DNA of 64,000 nt from Lutjanus erythropterus (GCA_020091685.1 CM034603.1:14351773-14415772), one strand, 5' to 3'; shown: positions 10,837 through 23,060, counted from the first letter of the stretch. Numbers and translations are program-made. Notes: generated by a model not told the origin, from the sequence alone.

Positions 10837-10962
10837 CTGGACAGTCTGGACTTGCGGTGACTGGATGACAGAGGTCTGTGGAGCCTGAATGACCCCCTGC
10901 ACCGTCTGACCATCAGACAGGTGGACAACAGTCACACCAGGAGACTCTGTCGCCACAGACAC
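10837..10962 (-). CDS. crem: crem, first glutamine-rich (Q1) exon
   Basis: This 126-bp exon, phase 0 at both ends, encodes 42 residues from VSVATESPGVTVV to QSPQVQTVQ. The core GQTVQGVIQAPQ and VIQSPQVQTVQ is the conserved first glutamine-rich activation region of CREB/CREM. Human CREM has GQTIHVQGVIQTPQ here, so the fish copy lacks two residues. The acceptor is CGCCTGCAG before 10962 and the donor is CAG|GTGAGA at 10837. Being a multiple of three, the exon could be skipped without a frame change, as happens in CREM repressor isoforms. Confidence 0.92.
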
Positions 10963-11195
10963 CTGCAGGCGTTCACGCCAAAAATCCGCGGAGATAAACA
11001 TGACTTTCAAGCACTGACATTATGCGTGGTGCAAAAGAAGAGAAAGTAATCTGCAGACATTTTCATAGAGTGGAATGTCTAAACATCTCATGCTGTAATG
11101 CTAAACAGCCAAGTGTTGAAGTGACACCGACTCCCTGCGGTACCTTCGCTGTCAGTTTAGATCACTAAACACTTTATAACAAGATGTGTGTGTAC

Positions 11196-11303
11196 CTGAG
11201 GAGGAGCCGCAGGAGATGGACTGGCTTCACTGTGGTTCTCTTCTCCATCCGTCACTGAGTCATTTAGACTGCTGTCCAACCGAGGGGAGACTGAGGCATC
11301 CAT
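11196..11303 (-). CDS. crem: crem, start exon (coding part)
   Basis: Thirty-six codons begin MDASVSPRLDSSLND at 11303 and end PSPAAPPQ at 11196, with donor CAG|GTACAC in phase 0. An acceptor TTCTGTTGAG ends at 11314, so the exon has about 10 bases of leader (GTGACTGACT) before the ATG. The N terminus of CREB/CREM proteins is poorly conserved and acidic; this one is Ser/Asp/Glu-rich, which fits. I chose this ATG because it is the first after the acceptor and opens the frame that joins the next exon. No other upstream coding exon is visible before the CpG-rich region at 13,000. Confidence 0.85.
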
Positions 11304-11644
11304 AGTCAGTCACCTCAACAGAAAGACAAACAGATTGTTAAAACTCATACTGAGACAGATAGAGGCCCTCCTTATATTTTCTTCTTCAATACTCCTACCA
11401 GAGATCATTAGCAAACAATTTTCATGTGATACCAAACTTTATTTTCCCTTAACTAGTTAGGCAGCATTTGCCTTTTGTTTTGAACAGGATTTCCCCTCAT
11501 GAATCTAACCCTACCCTGTCACATCTGATAACATCAGTTTTTTCCTGACACTGCATGATGCACCTTTTAACACCTGCAATGAGAGTGAATTTTCTCTGTT
11601 TTCTATGCTGTTCAACAACTTGACTATTTACTGATATCTGTTTA

Positions 11645-11780
11645 TTAAGTATATTTGGGGGTTTTTCATGCCTTTATTCAATAGAGATGGCTGAAGTGAA
11701 GACAGGAAGGGGGGAGGATGAAGACTGAGCAGCGGCCATGAGGCGCACGCTCTATCAGGCGAGCTTCAAGGGCACCGACA
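11645..11780 (-). mobile_element. tRNA-derived SINE fragment (minus orientation)
   Basis: Read on the minus strand it has a tRNA-like head, GAAGCTCGCCTGATAGAGCG (A box like) with TGCGCCTCATG, then CCCCCCTTCCTGTCTTCAC and an AATAAAGGCATGAAAAA tail. This is the layout of a fish SINE whose head reads GGTAGCTCAGTTGGTAGAGC. The tract 30979-31061 looks like a second, differently truncated copy in plus orientation. The B box is missing here. Confidence 0.65.
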
Positions 11781-12139
11781 TATCTCAGTTTTAATGAAGA
11801 AATTCATAATCGAATTCAGGGTTTAATAGTCAGTTCTAATGTGCCAAGAAGAAGCTGAGTTACTATAAGGTATTTTCATATTTTGCTGATTTTGAAGGCC
11901 CTTGTGGACAAAAATGTTTCCACAAATGATGTGCTCCTAGTGCTATCTCAAGTCAAAGTTTCCTATTATCTGCTACTGAAAGAATGAAACATCCAATTAT
12001 TAAGTGCAAATGCAATGTTAATATCAAATCAAAGAGATTATAATTAAATTAGAGCATGATTCACCCAGAAACTCACAATTTTTAGAAGAACTGCTGCGAA
12101 GGTGTCACAGTAGAAGACAATTAACATTTACTTAGCATT

Positions 12140-12445
12140 CAATTAGAGCTACAACTAACTATTTTCATTATCGACTGATCTGTCCATCATTTTCTCAATT
12201 AACTGATCAGCTGCTAGGTCTATAAAATGTCAGAAAATGTGGAAAAACGTTCATCACTGTTTTCCCCAAAGCCCAATATGACGTCTACAAATGTCTTGTT
12301 TCGTCCACAACCCAAAAATATTCCGTTTACTCTCATGGAGAAGTAAAGAAACGAATTAAGAAACAATTAATCAAAACAGTTTCGGATTAATTTAATAACC
12401 GGCAACTCATCAGTTCATCAACTAATCACTGCAGCTCTATTTACA
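12140..12445. repeat. dispersed fish repeat (AACTATTTTCATTATCG family)
   Basis: Begins GAGCTACAACTAACTATTTT and ends ATCAACTAATCACTGCAGCTC, so the termini are imperfect inverted repeats. The internal blocks TATAAAATGTCAGAAAATG, AAAGCCCAA.ATGACGTC and ATATTC.GTTTACT.TCAT recur in shorter or more decayed form at 14960-15066, 22870-23060, 25190-25275, 27840-27985, 33480-33830, 36110-36310 and 48820-49080. It resembles a non-autonomous DNA element common in percomorph fish. No ORF is present. Confidence 0.7.
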
Positions 12446-13025
12446 GTCCTCTAAATGTCAAACCCCAACTTGGATACACACCTTTTATTGGTAAAGTAGA
12501 ATACTACGGTACTTTCAATGATCAAGTTCAAGAATTTACTCAGAATTTCATGAAGCTAAATGTAACTTCCCTGTTTTAATGATACAAAGTGAAAATGAAG
12601 CTGTACTGTGACTTTCCCAAAATGTTTTACACTTTTATTTTGTAAGGTATATCATTTAATTAACACACTTTAGAAATAAAGAAAGTGGACCAAAAATGAA
12701 AGCACTGATATTTCTCATATTTTGATACTTTTCACATTTGTGACATTTTTGTAACATTTTATTTTGAAGTGACACCCTTCTCTCGACATCCGATATCCAT
12801 CTGGACTTGACGCAGCTCGGTAAACTAATGCAGAAAGGAACCGCTGCCAGCAGCTCTCCCGACTGAGAACATTTTTCTACTCCATGTTGTTCTGCTAATT
12901 CATCAGCCTGGCCGCAAAGCAAAGTTTCAATGAAAAGTTTCGCGCCGCAGACGTGTTTGCACACTGTCCTCCGACTCTGCCCGACTTCTGCTGAGCAAAA
13001 ATGTGACAGCTTTGCAGTGACTTAC

Positions 13026-13260
13026 CGAAGTTTTACGTAGTCTGACTCGTCACTAATTACAGTATGGGTGGACGGCCTGTGCCTTCGCTCACGTAGGTTC
13101 ACGTCAGCGCTGATGATGCTGTGCCGAAAATGTCGACCGACGAGTCAGTTTTACGTCGAAGAGCGTCGAGGTGGAGCGAGAGGACACGCTGCCAACTACT
13201 TCCGCGTTCGTTATGCATGCGCGGAGTGGACGAGACGGTACCAAAATCTTTCTACTGGTG
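13026..13260 (-). promoter_or_regulatory. crem: crem P1 promoter and probable noncoding first exon
   Basis: A CpG-rich island in AT-rich surroundings. A minus-strand donor, ACTTCG|GTAAGTCA, ends at 13026 and pairs well with the acceptor at 11314, marking an untranslated first exon. Upstream on the minus strand are TGACGTGA (13099-13106), CGACGTAA (13151-13158), an NRF1-like GCATGCGC (13215-13222) and several more CACGT-type CpG motifs. P1 of mammalian CREM is likewise a GC-rich housekeeping-type promoter distinct from P2. The transcription start is not determined. Confidence 0.7.
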
Positions 13261-13701
13261 TCTTAAATAGGCAATGAGTAAGAATTTTACTGCTCTGTGG
13301 GACAAAATATTTAATATCTGGCAATTTATTGTAAATATAGAGCTTTATAGACCCTCTACCTTAGTAGCTGCGCTCTTTACTCTATTTTGGACCAAAGCAC
13401 ATTGATTTCATTGGCTGTTCATTGTGTAGTAAAGTTGCAAAACTGCAAAATATGTGCTTATCAGGAAAAGACAATATTTAAGTTGCTGATTAGAAAAAAT
13501 ATAGCAATTAGTGTCTATAAAACTGAAGTTAGAACATTTTATAGTTAATACAGGAACAAATTTTAAATTGTGAAACTTGATTCAAGTTCGCAGTAATTTA
13601 AATGACATGATTGATGTCATTAAACAAGGAGTTTTCAAATTATTTTCATCATTCTTCAGTGTTTTACCACGGTCAACAATCTTTACAGCTCAGAGTAATG
13701 T

Positions 13702-13714
13702 TGCCATCTAGTGG
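13702..13714 (-). promoter_or_regulatory. CTCF-like motif, copy 1
   Basis: On the minus strand this reads CCACTAGATGGCA, which fits every position of the vertebrate CTCF core (CCASYAGRKGGCR). It sits at the same place in the repeated unit as 14652-14664. Binding is inferred. Confidence 0.5.
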
Positions 13715-14651
13715 CTGAAAAAAGCAAGCGTACATGGATCGATGCATTGTTCATTCAGGACCAAATCACATCATCACTGGGAAAGAAGTGTAAAATATCA
13801 GTTTAATAAAATCATATTTCATATTTCAGTTTACTGAGGATGACAACATATGTCCATTAATATTAGGTGATATTACATAAAAAACAAAATTATACCCTTT
13901 TACAGCTAACACAGGAACAAAGTCATTTCCGTTTCAATTAGATGTCATTTAACAACCAATTTTTGAATTACTTAATTATTACTTAATATATTTTTCTGTG
14001 TTTAACTATGGTCAGACACATGTTTACAGATCAGAGTAATTTTTGTCATCTTTTAGTTGAAAAACAGCAGTAACACTTTAAAATGCACACATGCAGAAGG
14101 ACCAATTTATCATAATCTTCAGGATAATATTCCATTTTATTTCAAGACAGAAACAATATTAAATATGTAAAAGTAGAATAAGGCAATGTCATTAGTAGCG
14201 GGAAGTAACAATTCCACTGCTGCTTTGCACAACATACTTAAGTATATGGTAATTTTTTTGAAACGTAGAGCCCTCCCTTTTCTGCTGTCGCTGCAGCTCC
14301 ATTCACTGTGTGTTGAACCAAATCACATGGATTAGTCACTGAGTGAAAGGGTTTGACTCAACTGCATAATGTATACTTATCAAAAAAACAATGCTTTAGT
14401 TCACTGAGGAAGAGGAAATATGTCAATTAATATTAAGTGGTTTCCGTTAAGGTGCCTGTAAAACTAAAGGTAGGGCATTTTATAGCTAATACAGCAAAGC
14501 AATTTAAATTTAACCAGCTGGATTCGATGCAGGTTTGTAGTGATATAAATTAGATAATAGATGCCATTAAACTGGCAGTTTTCAAATCCATTTTGGATAT
14601 TTTTCTGTGTTTTGCTTTGGTCAGTGACATGTTTACAGATCAGAGTAATAT

Positions 14652-14664
14652 TGCCATCTACTGG
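14652..14664 (-). promoter_or_regulatory. CTCF-like motif, copy 3
   Basis: On the minus strand this reads CCAGTAGATGGCA, again fitting the CTCF core at every position. The middle copy of the unit (about 14044-14058) has lost the motif. Binding is inferred. Confidence 0.5.
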
Positions 14665-16022
14665 CTGCAAAGAGCAAACAACACTTTAAAAAACAGACAT
14701 GCAGCAGGATTCTAACATTTAACCTAACATTCAGGCCAGTATTACATCTTATTATACAGACAATAGTGTAAGAATCAGCCTAAAATCTCTATCTCAACAT
14801 TAACATTTGCAGCAGTAAGTACTGAAGAGTTCAAAGTTAATCAAGGATGAATCATTTTGCTAGTTCTACTTTCTTAAATGTGAGGATTTGCTACTTTTCT
14901 TTGTCATATGTGATAGTAAATTAATAGCTTTGGGAAAGATACCATTTGAAAACTGGGAATTTTTGCTGAGTATTTTTCAAAATGTTTGACAAACGATGAA
15001 TCGATTAATTGTGAAAATAATATTCAGAATAATTGTTAATGAAAATAATCGTTAGTTACAGCCCTAGTCATAACTAACACCAGACCAAGAGGAAAATTAA
15101 GTATTTTCCAATTCCACAGGCATATTTATGTGCCATTAACAAAGAGTCCTTGGTCGTTACATCTGGAGAAAGTTTGATATCCCTGAACATGACACAGCAG
15201 TGTTTTAAAGAATGTGTCTGTCCAAGAAAAAAAAATATAATTATAATGTTTCTGACTTAAATAGCTTCCAAACACAGAGCTGGTGAGGTTTGTTTCATTA
15301 AGGTGTTTACCACATATAATGTGACAAGAGACTAATAAACAAAGAATGTAACATAGAAATGTCAACATAGACGGTGACTATGTTGTGATCTTAATTAATA
15401 AGACTGCATTGCAAACGTCTGTATAGCCTACATGCTTTTCTAATGTCATAATTTCATTCAGATAAAAAGGTGTGCACTGTGCTGTAAGTAGAATCTGTTC
15501 TGTACTCTCTGAATTCCTTTATTTAGACCTGACTCTGGCTGACCTCAGAGCCACCATCTGTCCTCCTGCGTGCCAGGAGAGGTTGTACTGTTCAAACACT
15601 GCCCCTGCTGTCATCAAAGAATACTGCTCTGCATGGCCAAGTCCCGTCCTTAATCTCCTAACAGTGGGATGAAAAAAACGCACCTAATTCAGCAATAACC
15701 AACTGGATGCATGTTTTGTTTTGTTTTTTTAGTACCATGTTTATGTATAGTGCAAGAGTATAATGACATGCACAGGTTGTAGTGTGTATTTTTTGCATTG
15801 TAAATTGATAAAATTAAATCACTATACTCTTTGCTCCTCTCCATCAGCTCCCTGACAAAAATTATATTAAATGAATAAAGATTTCTTTATTTATTTTTTA
15901 CATTTTAGACTTCATATATCATTCCTGTAGGGATAAAGTGGTCCTTATATTCTTCAGTTGTAAAAATGTGCATCCTACACACCAAATTAAAGTCCTGAGT
16001 CTTATAAGACAGCTGTGGATCC

Positions 16023-16097
16023 CAAAACAAACAAACAAACAAACAAACAAAAAAGTCTCCATCTCTGCCTCTGTGATGAGAAATAAATAAATAAATA
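16023..16097. repeat. (AAAC)n and (AAAT)n microsatellites
   Basis: An (AAAC)n run lies at about 16023-16052 and a short (AAAT)n run at 16080-16097. These are simple repeats between crem and pard3. Confidence 0.9.
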
Positions 16098-16147
16098 TCC
16101 TGTATGTTATTATATTAATGTTAGTTATTATCATCATTATTATTTTT

Positions 16148-16322
16148 ATTATTACATTAGAAATAATGACTTAGTATCTCAAGATAATGAATTATCTCAA
16201 AATAATCAGTTAGTAGCTTAAAATAATGATAAACGTTCCTGAAATAATGACTTACTTATCTCAGAATATTGAGTTAGTATTGCAAAAATAATGACTGGGT
16301 ATGTAATTCATTATTTTGAGAA
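16148..16322. repeat. minisatellite, ~21-bp AATAATGA units
   Basis: About eight degenerate units of 18-22 bp built on AAATAATGACTTAGTATCTC: for example 16160-16200 and 16237-16262, with ATTGAGTTAGTATTGCA and AATAATGACTGGGTATGTA variants near the end. It is AT-rich and noncoding. Confidence 0.8.
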
Positions 16323-17430
16323 AGCTTTACAAGACCCTTTTTAAGTCACAATGGTGGAAATAGATTTCTATATTTGATAGTAAAAGCCATACTGCCTCCA
16401 GTTTTGTAGATAAAAAATGTTCCTTTAAGTGTATCATTCTCTACCCTTAAAAAAGAAAACGATTAAAAAAATGTAATAAGGACAAAAAAAAATGTAAGTA
16501 TGTGTGGAATGTTTCATATTGTTCCCCATTTCCCCTTGTCTTCTCACTTTCCTGCCATTTGCCCCACAGCACTGTATGCTTCATTAGTTCTTTAACAAAA
16601 GCATTCCAAACATATTTCATTCTATTTTTATTCTTGTCTTTTATTAATGATTTGGCTTTACTGATTCAGTTTCCCTAGAGAGCATTTTCTCTGTCCATCA
16701 TTTTGTAAAAGTGTCACATTCATCTAAATAATGGAGCTCTGTGGTGTCACTTATTTGGCCTGTGTCCCCCCCTGCCCTACTGCTTACCCTCTGGTCTTTT
16801 CTCCTCAGCCTGCTTCCTCCCTCCTCCTCCTCCTCATCCCTCCTCCTCCTTCATCTCCTTGGCCTGTCCTGTGGTCGGAGGATGGAGGCTCCAGATGGTC
16901 GAGTACCAGCAGCAGAAGGGGGACCCTCAGGGGGCACAAAGGCCTGACAGCAGGGAGCCAAATATGACCTGGGCCAGACAGCTCTTTAGCACAAAATTAG
17001 CCTGGGATGAACGCGTAACACAATTACATGCTGATAATACCATCAAAGAGGTATTTGGGAGTCCACTGTGGCCTTTGCAGCTTAACTGGACTAATTCGTA
17101 AAAATTTCACAGTCCTATCAGACAAGTTGAAGTTATAGTTTTTCAGAGGTCAAACTGCTATAACTTAATTACTGCCTACATACAATCATAAAAGCATGAG
17201 ATAATACTGACGTTATGGGTCAGATAAGGAAATTTCTGCAAAATAAAAGTTGTGAGGATATTATGATCTGTCTGCTGTATTTTTTTGCAGTAACATTTCA
17301 AAAACTTCAACGTCAAAATGTCTGCAGAGTAAATGTTAGCGCCTCAGACCATGTAGAAGGCTGCAGATAAAGTGTCCAAGGACTTAATGAGGGGTTGTCG
17401 GCTTACGTCCCTCGACGCTGGAAACTGTCA

Positions 17431-17668
17431 AGAGCCCATATACCAATGTTAAAAATAATTAAGAACCCAGATATGAATGTTTAAAATGGGAAACAACCCA
17501 GATATCAACACTAAAAATGGTCAAGAACCCAGATATCGACACTTAAAATGATGAAGAACCCATACTGTAATGCTAAAAATGGTTAGGAATCCAGATATGA
17601 ACATTAAAAATTGGAAATAACCCAAATATCAACACCCAAAATGCTTAGGAGCCCTGATGTCATTGCTA
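17431..17668. repeat. minisatellite, ~31-bp AACCCAGATAT units
   Basis: About eight degenerate units of 30-33 bp, each with A(A/G)GAACCCAGATATNAAC followed by an A-rich AAAATGG part. Unit starts include about 17460, 17493, 17523 and 17554. Later units drift (AGGAGCCCTGATGTC). Confidence 0.85.
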
Positions 17669-18270
17669 AAACATTAAATTGCCTGTATGATTGATTATAT
17701 ATCAAACTGCATCTGAAAAATGTCTGATAAAGTATTCATATAATGGTATGTAGTGGAATCTTATTTGGAGGAAAATAACTAAAGCTAATATATAACAGAC
17801 ATCATTAAACTCAAACTGAGCAAGAAGCAGTTATACATTAAATATTTTCTACTCTTTGAGAGAAGAAGAATGAGGTTTGAAAATGCTGCCCACAGTTTAA
17901 ATCCTCATGAAGGTGTAAATGTCCACTGTGCACCACAAGAGGTCACTACTGGTTCAAAAATGATGCTTTGTCAGACACAAGAGTCACATCTGACAGGTGG
18001 ATTTATATTTACATACTAGTTATTTAGCTGGTGCCCTAAATTAGTCCAGACTGAGTGTATTAGGGCTCCTGAAAACAGTGCTGCAAGACTCACAGGCAGC
18101 TCTGTCTGCTGAGCTCTCTGGAAAGGTAACTACAACACTGTCTACAGTGTCTATTTTTCTTTCTGTTCATTTTTATATACTTCTAATTCTTTTTTCTTTA
18201 ATCATTATCTATTTTTTTGTCACTGACTTCTGTCCTTGTGACACAAGGGTGAATACTTGTCTATTCTAAC

Positions 18271-18475
18271 AGCGGGGCAGTAGTTTGCACATCTGTCTCA
18301 CAGCGGGAAGGTTGTGGGTTCAAATTCCAGTTTGGACAGGGCCCTTCAGTACTGGAGTTGTCTCAGGCACTACACAGCAGCTGCCCACTGCTCCTGTGTT
18401 AAATGCTGAGACTAAATCTCACTGTACTTTGTACTTTGTGTCACTATATATGTGACAATAAAGTTTACTTTTATT
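18271..18475 (+). mobile_element. tRNA-derived SINE
   Basis: The tRNA-like head AGCGGGGCAGTAGTTTGCAC is followed by CTGTCTCACAGCGGGAAGGT and the B-box-like GGTTCAAATTCC. The body then reads CAGCTGCCCACTGCTCCTGT and the 3' end is GTGACAATAAAGTTTACTTT. Internal pol III boxes plus a LINE-like AATAAAG tail are the marks of a fish SINE. It is not a functional tRNA gene. Confidence 0.75.
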
Positions 18476-21400
18476 GCCTGCTTTATATTGTCGACTATAT
18501 TCTTGCAGCTACAACACCTGAATTATCCCTGTGAAGATAAATAAATCTTTTACTGGGAGTCAGCAAGTGTTTCATATTTTTTATGGGGATATGCCTACTG
18601 TTGTATTGAAATATCAGCACTTTTCATTTATATTCAGTTCAATTCACATTCAGTTTATATTTCAGTTTAATTTTTATGTCCTACTGATTGCAATCACCCT
18701 CCGTCTCTACTCTCCCCTTTTATTGCACATTGAAAAACTCAGATCAGCTGAGATTATGAAATGTCTCAAATAATCCAAATCATGTGTGTTAAATTTGTAA
18801 TCACATACATGCATAATAATTATTATCAATATAAAAAATACCACACTTTGTTGCTTATTAAGTACATGGTGACTTCTGTTCCAAATACCACATATGATGA
18901 ATGTCAGAGTCCATCTTTGACCTGAGTAGCAGTTCTTATATAACATATTTTAAATAGTTTATAGTTGAAGGATTTGAGGAAAAAGGCAGAAAGATCCTTT
19001 TTTGTCACAATTAACTTCTTTGAAAAACTAAATTCTTAAAGAAACGTATCAATATTACATTAAAAACAGAAACAAAGATGACCAGGCAAGTGCTCAAATT
19101 CTTTTTTAGCTTGCACAAAGGAATAATTTAGTATTTGGTGTAATTTCAAGATGTGGTTTCTCATCTTGGTGTAAAACATTTTGTAAACTGTATCTCCAAG
19201 GACCCTGGGTTATACCACAGTCAGTCTTTGGGGAAAATCTAAGATGTGACATGTAAGTCTGTGCTGATTTGGCATCAGTTTGTTAAATGGATCTAGTTTC
19301 TTCTCTGAGAACTTCTCCGCCACTCTAGTAAAACAATCACTGTGCAAGGTGGTTTTGACCTTTGACCTCAGTACTTCACTTCACCGTTGCTTGTAAAACT
19401 GAAGCACATTCTACTGACTGACTGTCTGTAGCTCTGTGCCAGAACATCTGCTAAATGTCTACAATGTAGGGTCTGTTGTAATGCTACAACTCCTACAATA
19501 GTCACTAAGAATAGCCCATTTATTATTTTCATTCCACCGCTGTGAATGCACGTTTCCTCTGCGTTACCTTTTGTGAAAACCACCATGAACAAGCGCTCAT
19601 ATTCTCCAAAGTTGAGGCAGTTTAATTGGTTGTGACAGCTGCTGAGGCTGTGGTTGGTGGCCTGTGAGCGTTCCAGCTGTGTTAAGAGTTAAAATAGTCT
19701 CACAGCTGCACGCTGGCACTAACTGGTGGAGCGGTCCTATTTAACCAGGGCTCATGTAAACCACGCACACACTTTCCACATACTTGAAATTCAATGGCAC
19801 TCCTCTCTTTTCATGTTCTCACAGAACATCGTGCTGTAACCAAAGGCTGCACGGTACGGTAGAAAACAAATCATGCAGTGAGTATTTTGACAGATACTGC
19901 AGTTATGATATGATTCGTGATTAGGGGGAATGATCCATTTGCATCACAATTTTCATTTTCACAGAAAAAAACATTAAAATCATGATAATGTGACATTTGA
20001 GGAACAAGATTAGTAGAACACAGTGTCTGCAGCACTACAGCACTTCATTACAACGCTGTTTGTTACACATTTTGTAAATATTAACCATGTTTATATATTT
20101 TTAAATAGCTCTTATCATGTATTTATTTGTCTGACAAATTTCTGCATCTTACCTAATAACACTGTTACTTTTTTCTACCTTTTTTGAGCATTCTTCTTTT
20201 ATTCCTACCTCCAAGATTAATGATTTTTGTTGTATGTTTTCTTATTGTATGTCTGTACCTTTGCGCCATTGTAAATGCTAAATGTGTTTTCTGAGGATTT
20301 AAATAAATAAATAGATAAATAAACAAATGATGATGACATTTTTCTTCATCAACAAATTGCGGCTTCTGTGATTTGGATAATATTTCACTTAATATTTCAC
20401 CCAACTTTTCACATTTGATGTCTCGCTGCACACCGAAAAATGTGTCTGTCTTTTTCGTAATCACCTTAAATAATGAAAAATGCAATAGGATGGAAACAAA
20501 TGCAAAAACCGAAACAGAACTTTTTAGGACAGCAGGAGTAGATCTGAAATATGATCTAGTGGCTCAGGTGGATGGCTCTTACGGTATTCTGGTCCCTTTG
20601 ATGCAGGCGTGTTCAGTGATACGAGTCCATCCATGTGGCCCATGTGCCGGGCAGCTGTTCCTAAAAGCTCCCCAGATGGATTTGGACTCATTTCATTTGG
20701 GGGTTTGGTTCTTTTTCAGACTTGGGTGGAACGATGGGACTGAAATAGGAAAAGAGCAGGTGCATGAGAAGCCCTGAGGCTTTTAACAAGTGATGATGTA
20801 TCATTAAGTGCTCTAATAAAAATATATATATATATGTTGTTGCTTAGCAAAAAATTAAAGTAGGCTTATGATAATAATGCACACTCATAACAGCTAAATC
20901 ACTGGACCCATGAAGACTTGAATCACCTTCAAAATCATTCTCTATTAGCCGTCCTAATTTATGCCTAATTCTAAGATAAATCTGAACTCAAGCCCCAATA
21001 ATAAATAAACCAGTCAAGCAACAAAGTATAAAAATGTCATTACTTCAGAGGATTTTACTCAGGTTTCTACTCTTGTGAGGACACATCTATAAACTGTAGT
21101 AGTAATCTGCATCGATTTCAATCAAAGTATTGATTTAAATATCATTTTAACCACTGCTGCCCTCTGTGTGAGGACAACATTGCTCCCCTGCGCGCCAAAC
21201 ATTACCCATCCTGACCACAGCGAGAGGACTGCAACTGTGGCCTTCCCAGCGCATCTGATGCCTTCACTGTCCGCTCGTAAACTCAAGCTTCAAAAGTTAA
21301 AAGTCCCAGATACGGTATGTTGGTCTTGCGTAAGGATATATTTTTTCAATAAGCAGAAAGTTTTCGTTGAAAAACATTTTATTTCATTTCTTGAGGTTAT

Positions 21401-22086
21401 ACAATTTTCCATTTGACTGTGGCAACAGTTTAGCCAAAGCAAGGAAACATGGTGACGGCTTCTCTTACTTTTTATGATCGTTGTATTTATAAATATTTAT
21501 ATAAACTTATTCAGAAAAGGTGAAAAGAATGCAGAACTGATTAGCTCATCAGAGCTACTTAACGCTTCACTGCAGCAACAATCTACACATCTTTCATGTA
21601 GCCAAATGGATGCTTTCATTAATTTATATCCTAAAGTAACTGTTAATTTATCCAGGCTTCACTGCATCTCCATGTGATTAAACTCTTAGCTTAACACTTA
21701 CTGCAGCTGTTCTCTTTTTAGCACTAAGGGACAAAGTCTGAATATGTCCTACACAGACTGAGACAAATTAAGTTTAATTGAGACTAGCAATACAACCATT
21801 AATAATTTACAGATTCCCAGTAATAAAATATAGGCTCATAATAAATTACCCTGTCTATCCCTTAACTGTCACACCTCTGCTGATAAAACACCATTCCTAC
21901 TTTCCAGTTTCATATACCAGCCATTGATTGTAGCCCGCTGTCAAGAGGTTATAAAGTTTTCTCATGGGTGTAAACTCAACAAACATTTTCACTCAAATCT
22001 GCTTGACAAAATCCATGGCAACAAAATAGAGCAGGTACTTATTTATTATTTGCCACTTTAGATATATTTTGTTTTCTCCTCATCAT

Positions 22087-22130
22087 ACCAAAAAAATAAA
22101 TAAATAAATAAATAAAATAAAATAAATCAC
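22087..22130. repeat. (AAAT)n microsatellite
   Basis: A run of AAAT units with AAAAT interruptions. A short direct repeat TATAGTTTAGTT lies nearby at about 22312-22345. Confidence 0.9.
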
Positions 22131-22869
22131 ATTCAAACTCACCAAATTTGGAGATAAATGTTGTATTCTGAAAAAAAGGCCAATGAGTAGAGCCAGGAAA
22201 GGTCAGTTGATATTATTGGTTGGTTGATATTGACACATCACAGCTATATAAGTCTATGTTGGTATCAGCATATACTGTACGTTGTATAGTATAATAATAT
22301 AAAGATATAGTTATAGTTTAGTTTATAGTTTAGTTTATAGTTGTTTATGACTATTAAAAATTGTTTTGAAAGTGTTTCAGCGCCCTGATGTCATCAGTGA
22401 ACAATATAGTTTATTGTTTAACAGTAAAATATCCTGCATTTACATATCTTTGTCACAAGTGTTTGATAACCACCTGAGAAGGATCCCTGGAATATTGGCT
22501 GATATATTGATAGCTGGTTTTTCTTTTTAAACTCCCTAATATTGTTATCCACGTTGACCCCTAAAATTTGTTATCAGTTGTACTAACAAGTAAAAAAAAG
22601 TGTAACTAAAAAAAGAGTAACTAAACAGTGCAATATTTGCCTCTGATATGTTATGAAGTAGAAGTATAACAGTGACATTTGTTGGGATCTGTAGCAAACA
22701 AACATGTTTTCTTACACCTGGGGGACAAGACTTGTGGAAGAGGGTCGAATTTTTGTGCTGTTTTCCCCCAAAATCTATTTACCTGAAAGTCAGTTGTTAT
22801 TTTCCCCTGTATAAACTGTTTTATTTGTTACTGGTTGTGACAGCAAAGACTCAAGTTAACTGTAATATT

Positions 22870-23060
22870 TAATCTTGGGCTGCAGCATCCCCTAGTTTAT
22901 CAAAGTCCAAGGTGACGTCTTTCATTGTCTTTTGTTGTCAGTCCAAACCCCAAAGATATTCAGTGTAATATGATAAACTGAGAACATTTGGAAATCTCCA
23001 TATTTGAGAAGGTGAAAACAACATTTTCTTCCTTTTTTACATGAAAAAAGACTTTAACAA
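22870..23060. repeat. dispersed fish repeat copy
   Basis: Decayed copy of the family at 12140-12445: GGGCTGCAGCATCCCCTAGT, AAAGTCCAAGGTGACGTCTT, AAAGATATTCAGTGTAATAT. Part of it resembles the copies at 36110-36310 and 33480-33830. Confidence 0.6.

Larger units (their letters stand above)
13340..14720. repeat. three copies in tandem of a ~450-bp unit
   Basis: Three successive degenerate copies start near 13340, 13800 and 14280. Shared landmarks are GTGT.TGAACCAAATCACAT or its variants, CAGTTTACTGAGGA..A.CA.ATGTC.ATTAATATTA, TTTTATAGCTAATACAG, GTGTTT..C..GGTCA, and ACAGATCAGAGTAAT followed by TGCCATCTA.TGGCTG and AA.AGCAA. The copies are roughly 60-75 percent alike by eye, so the duplication is old. 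No ORF is conserved across them. Confidence 0.75.

Noticed and set aside
6132..11313. Identity as creb1 or atf1 rather than crem
   Set aside because: KILNELSSD, VPTSIYQTSTGQY and the ICER MAVTGDET exon are CREM features; CREB1 and ATF1 lack an ICER exon and read KILNDLSSD or KILKDLSSE. Pard3 as neighbour also fits CREM.
16731..17101. Overlapping plus-strand frames at a CTC-rich tract
   Set aside because: Open frames come from the pyrimidine-rich CTC repeat; no conserved motif or matching downstream exon.
16148..17668. CRISPR-like arrays
   Set aside because: The units are directly adjacent and degenerate without unique spacers, in a vertebrate genome. They are minisatellites.
18271..18340. 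A tRNA gene
   Set aside because: A and B boxes are degenerate, cloverleaf pairing is not maintained, and the sequence runs on into a SINE body. The same applies to 30979-31061 and 56000-56068.
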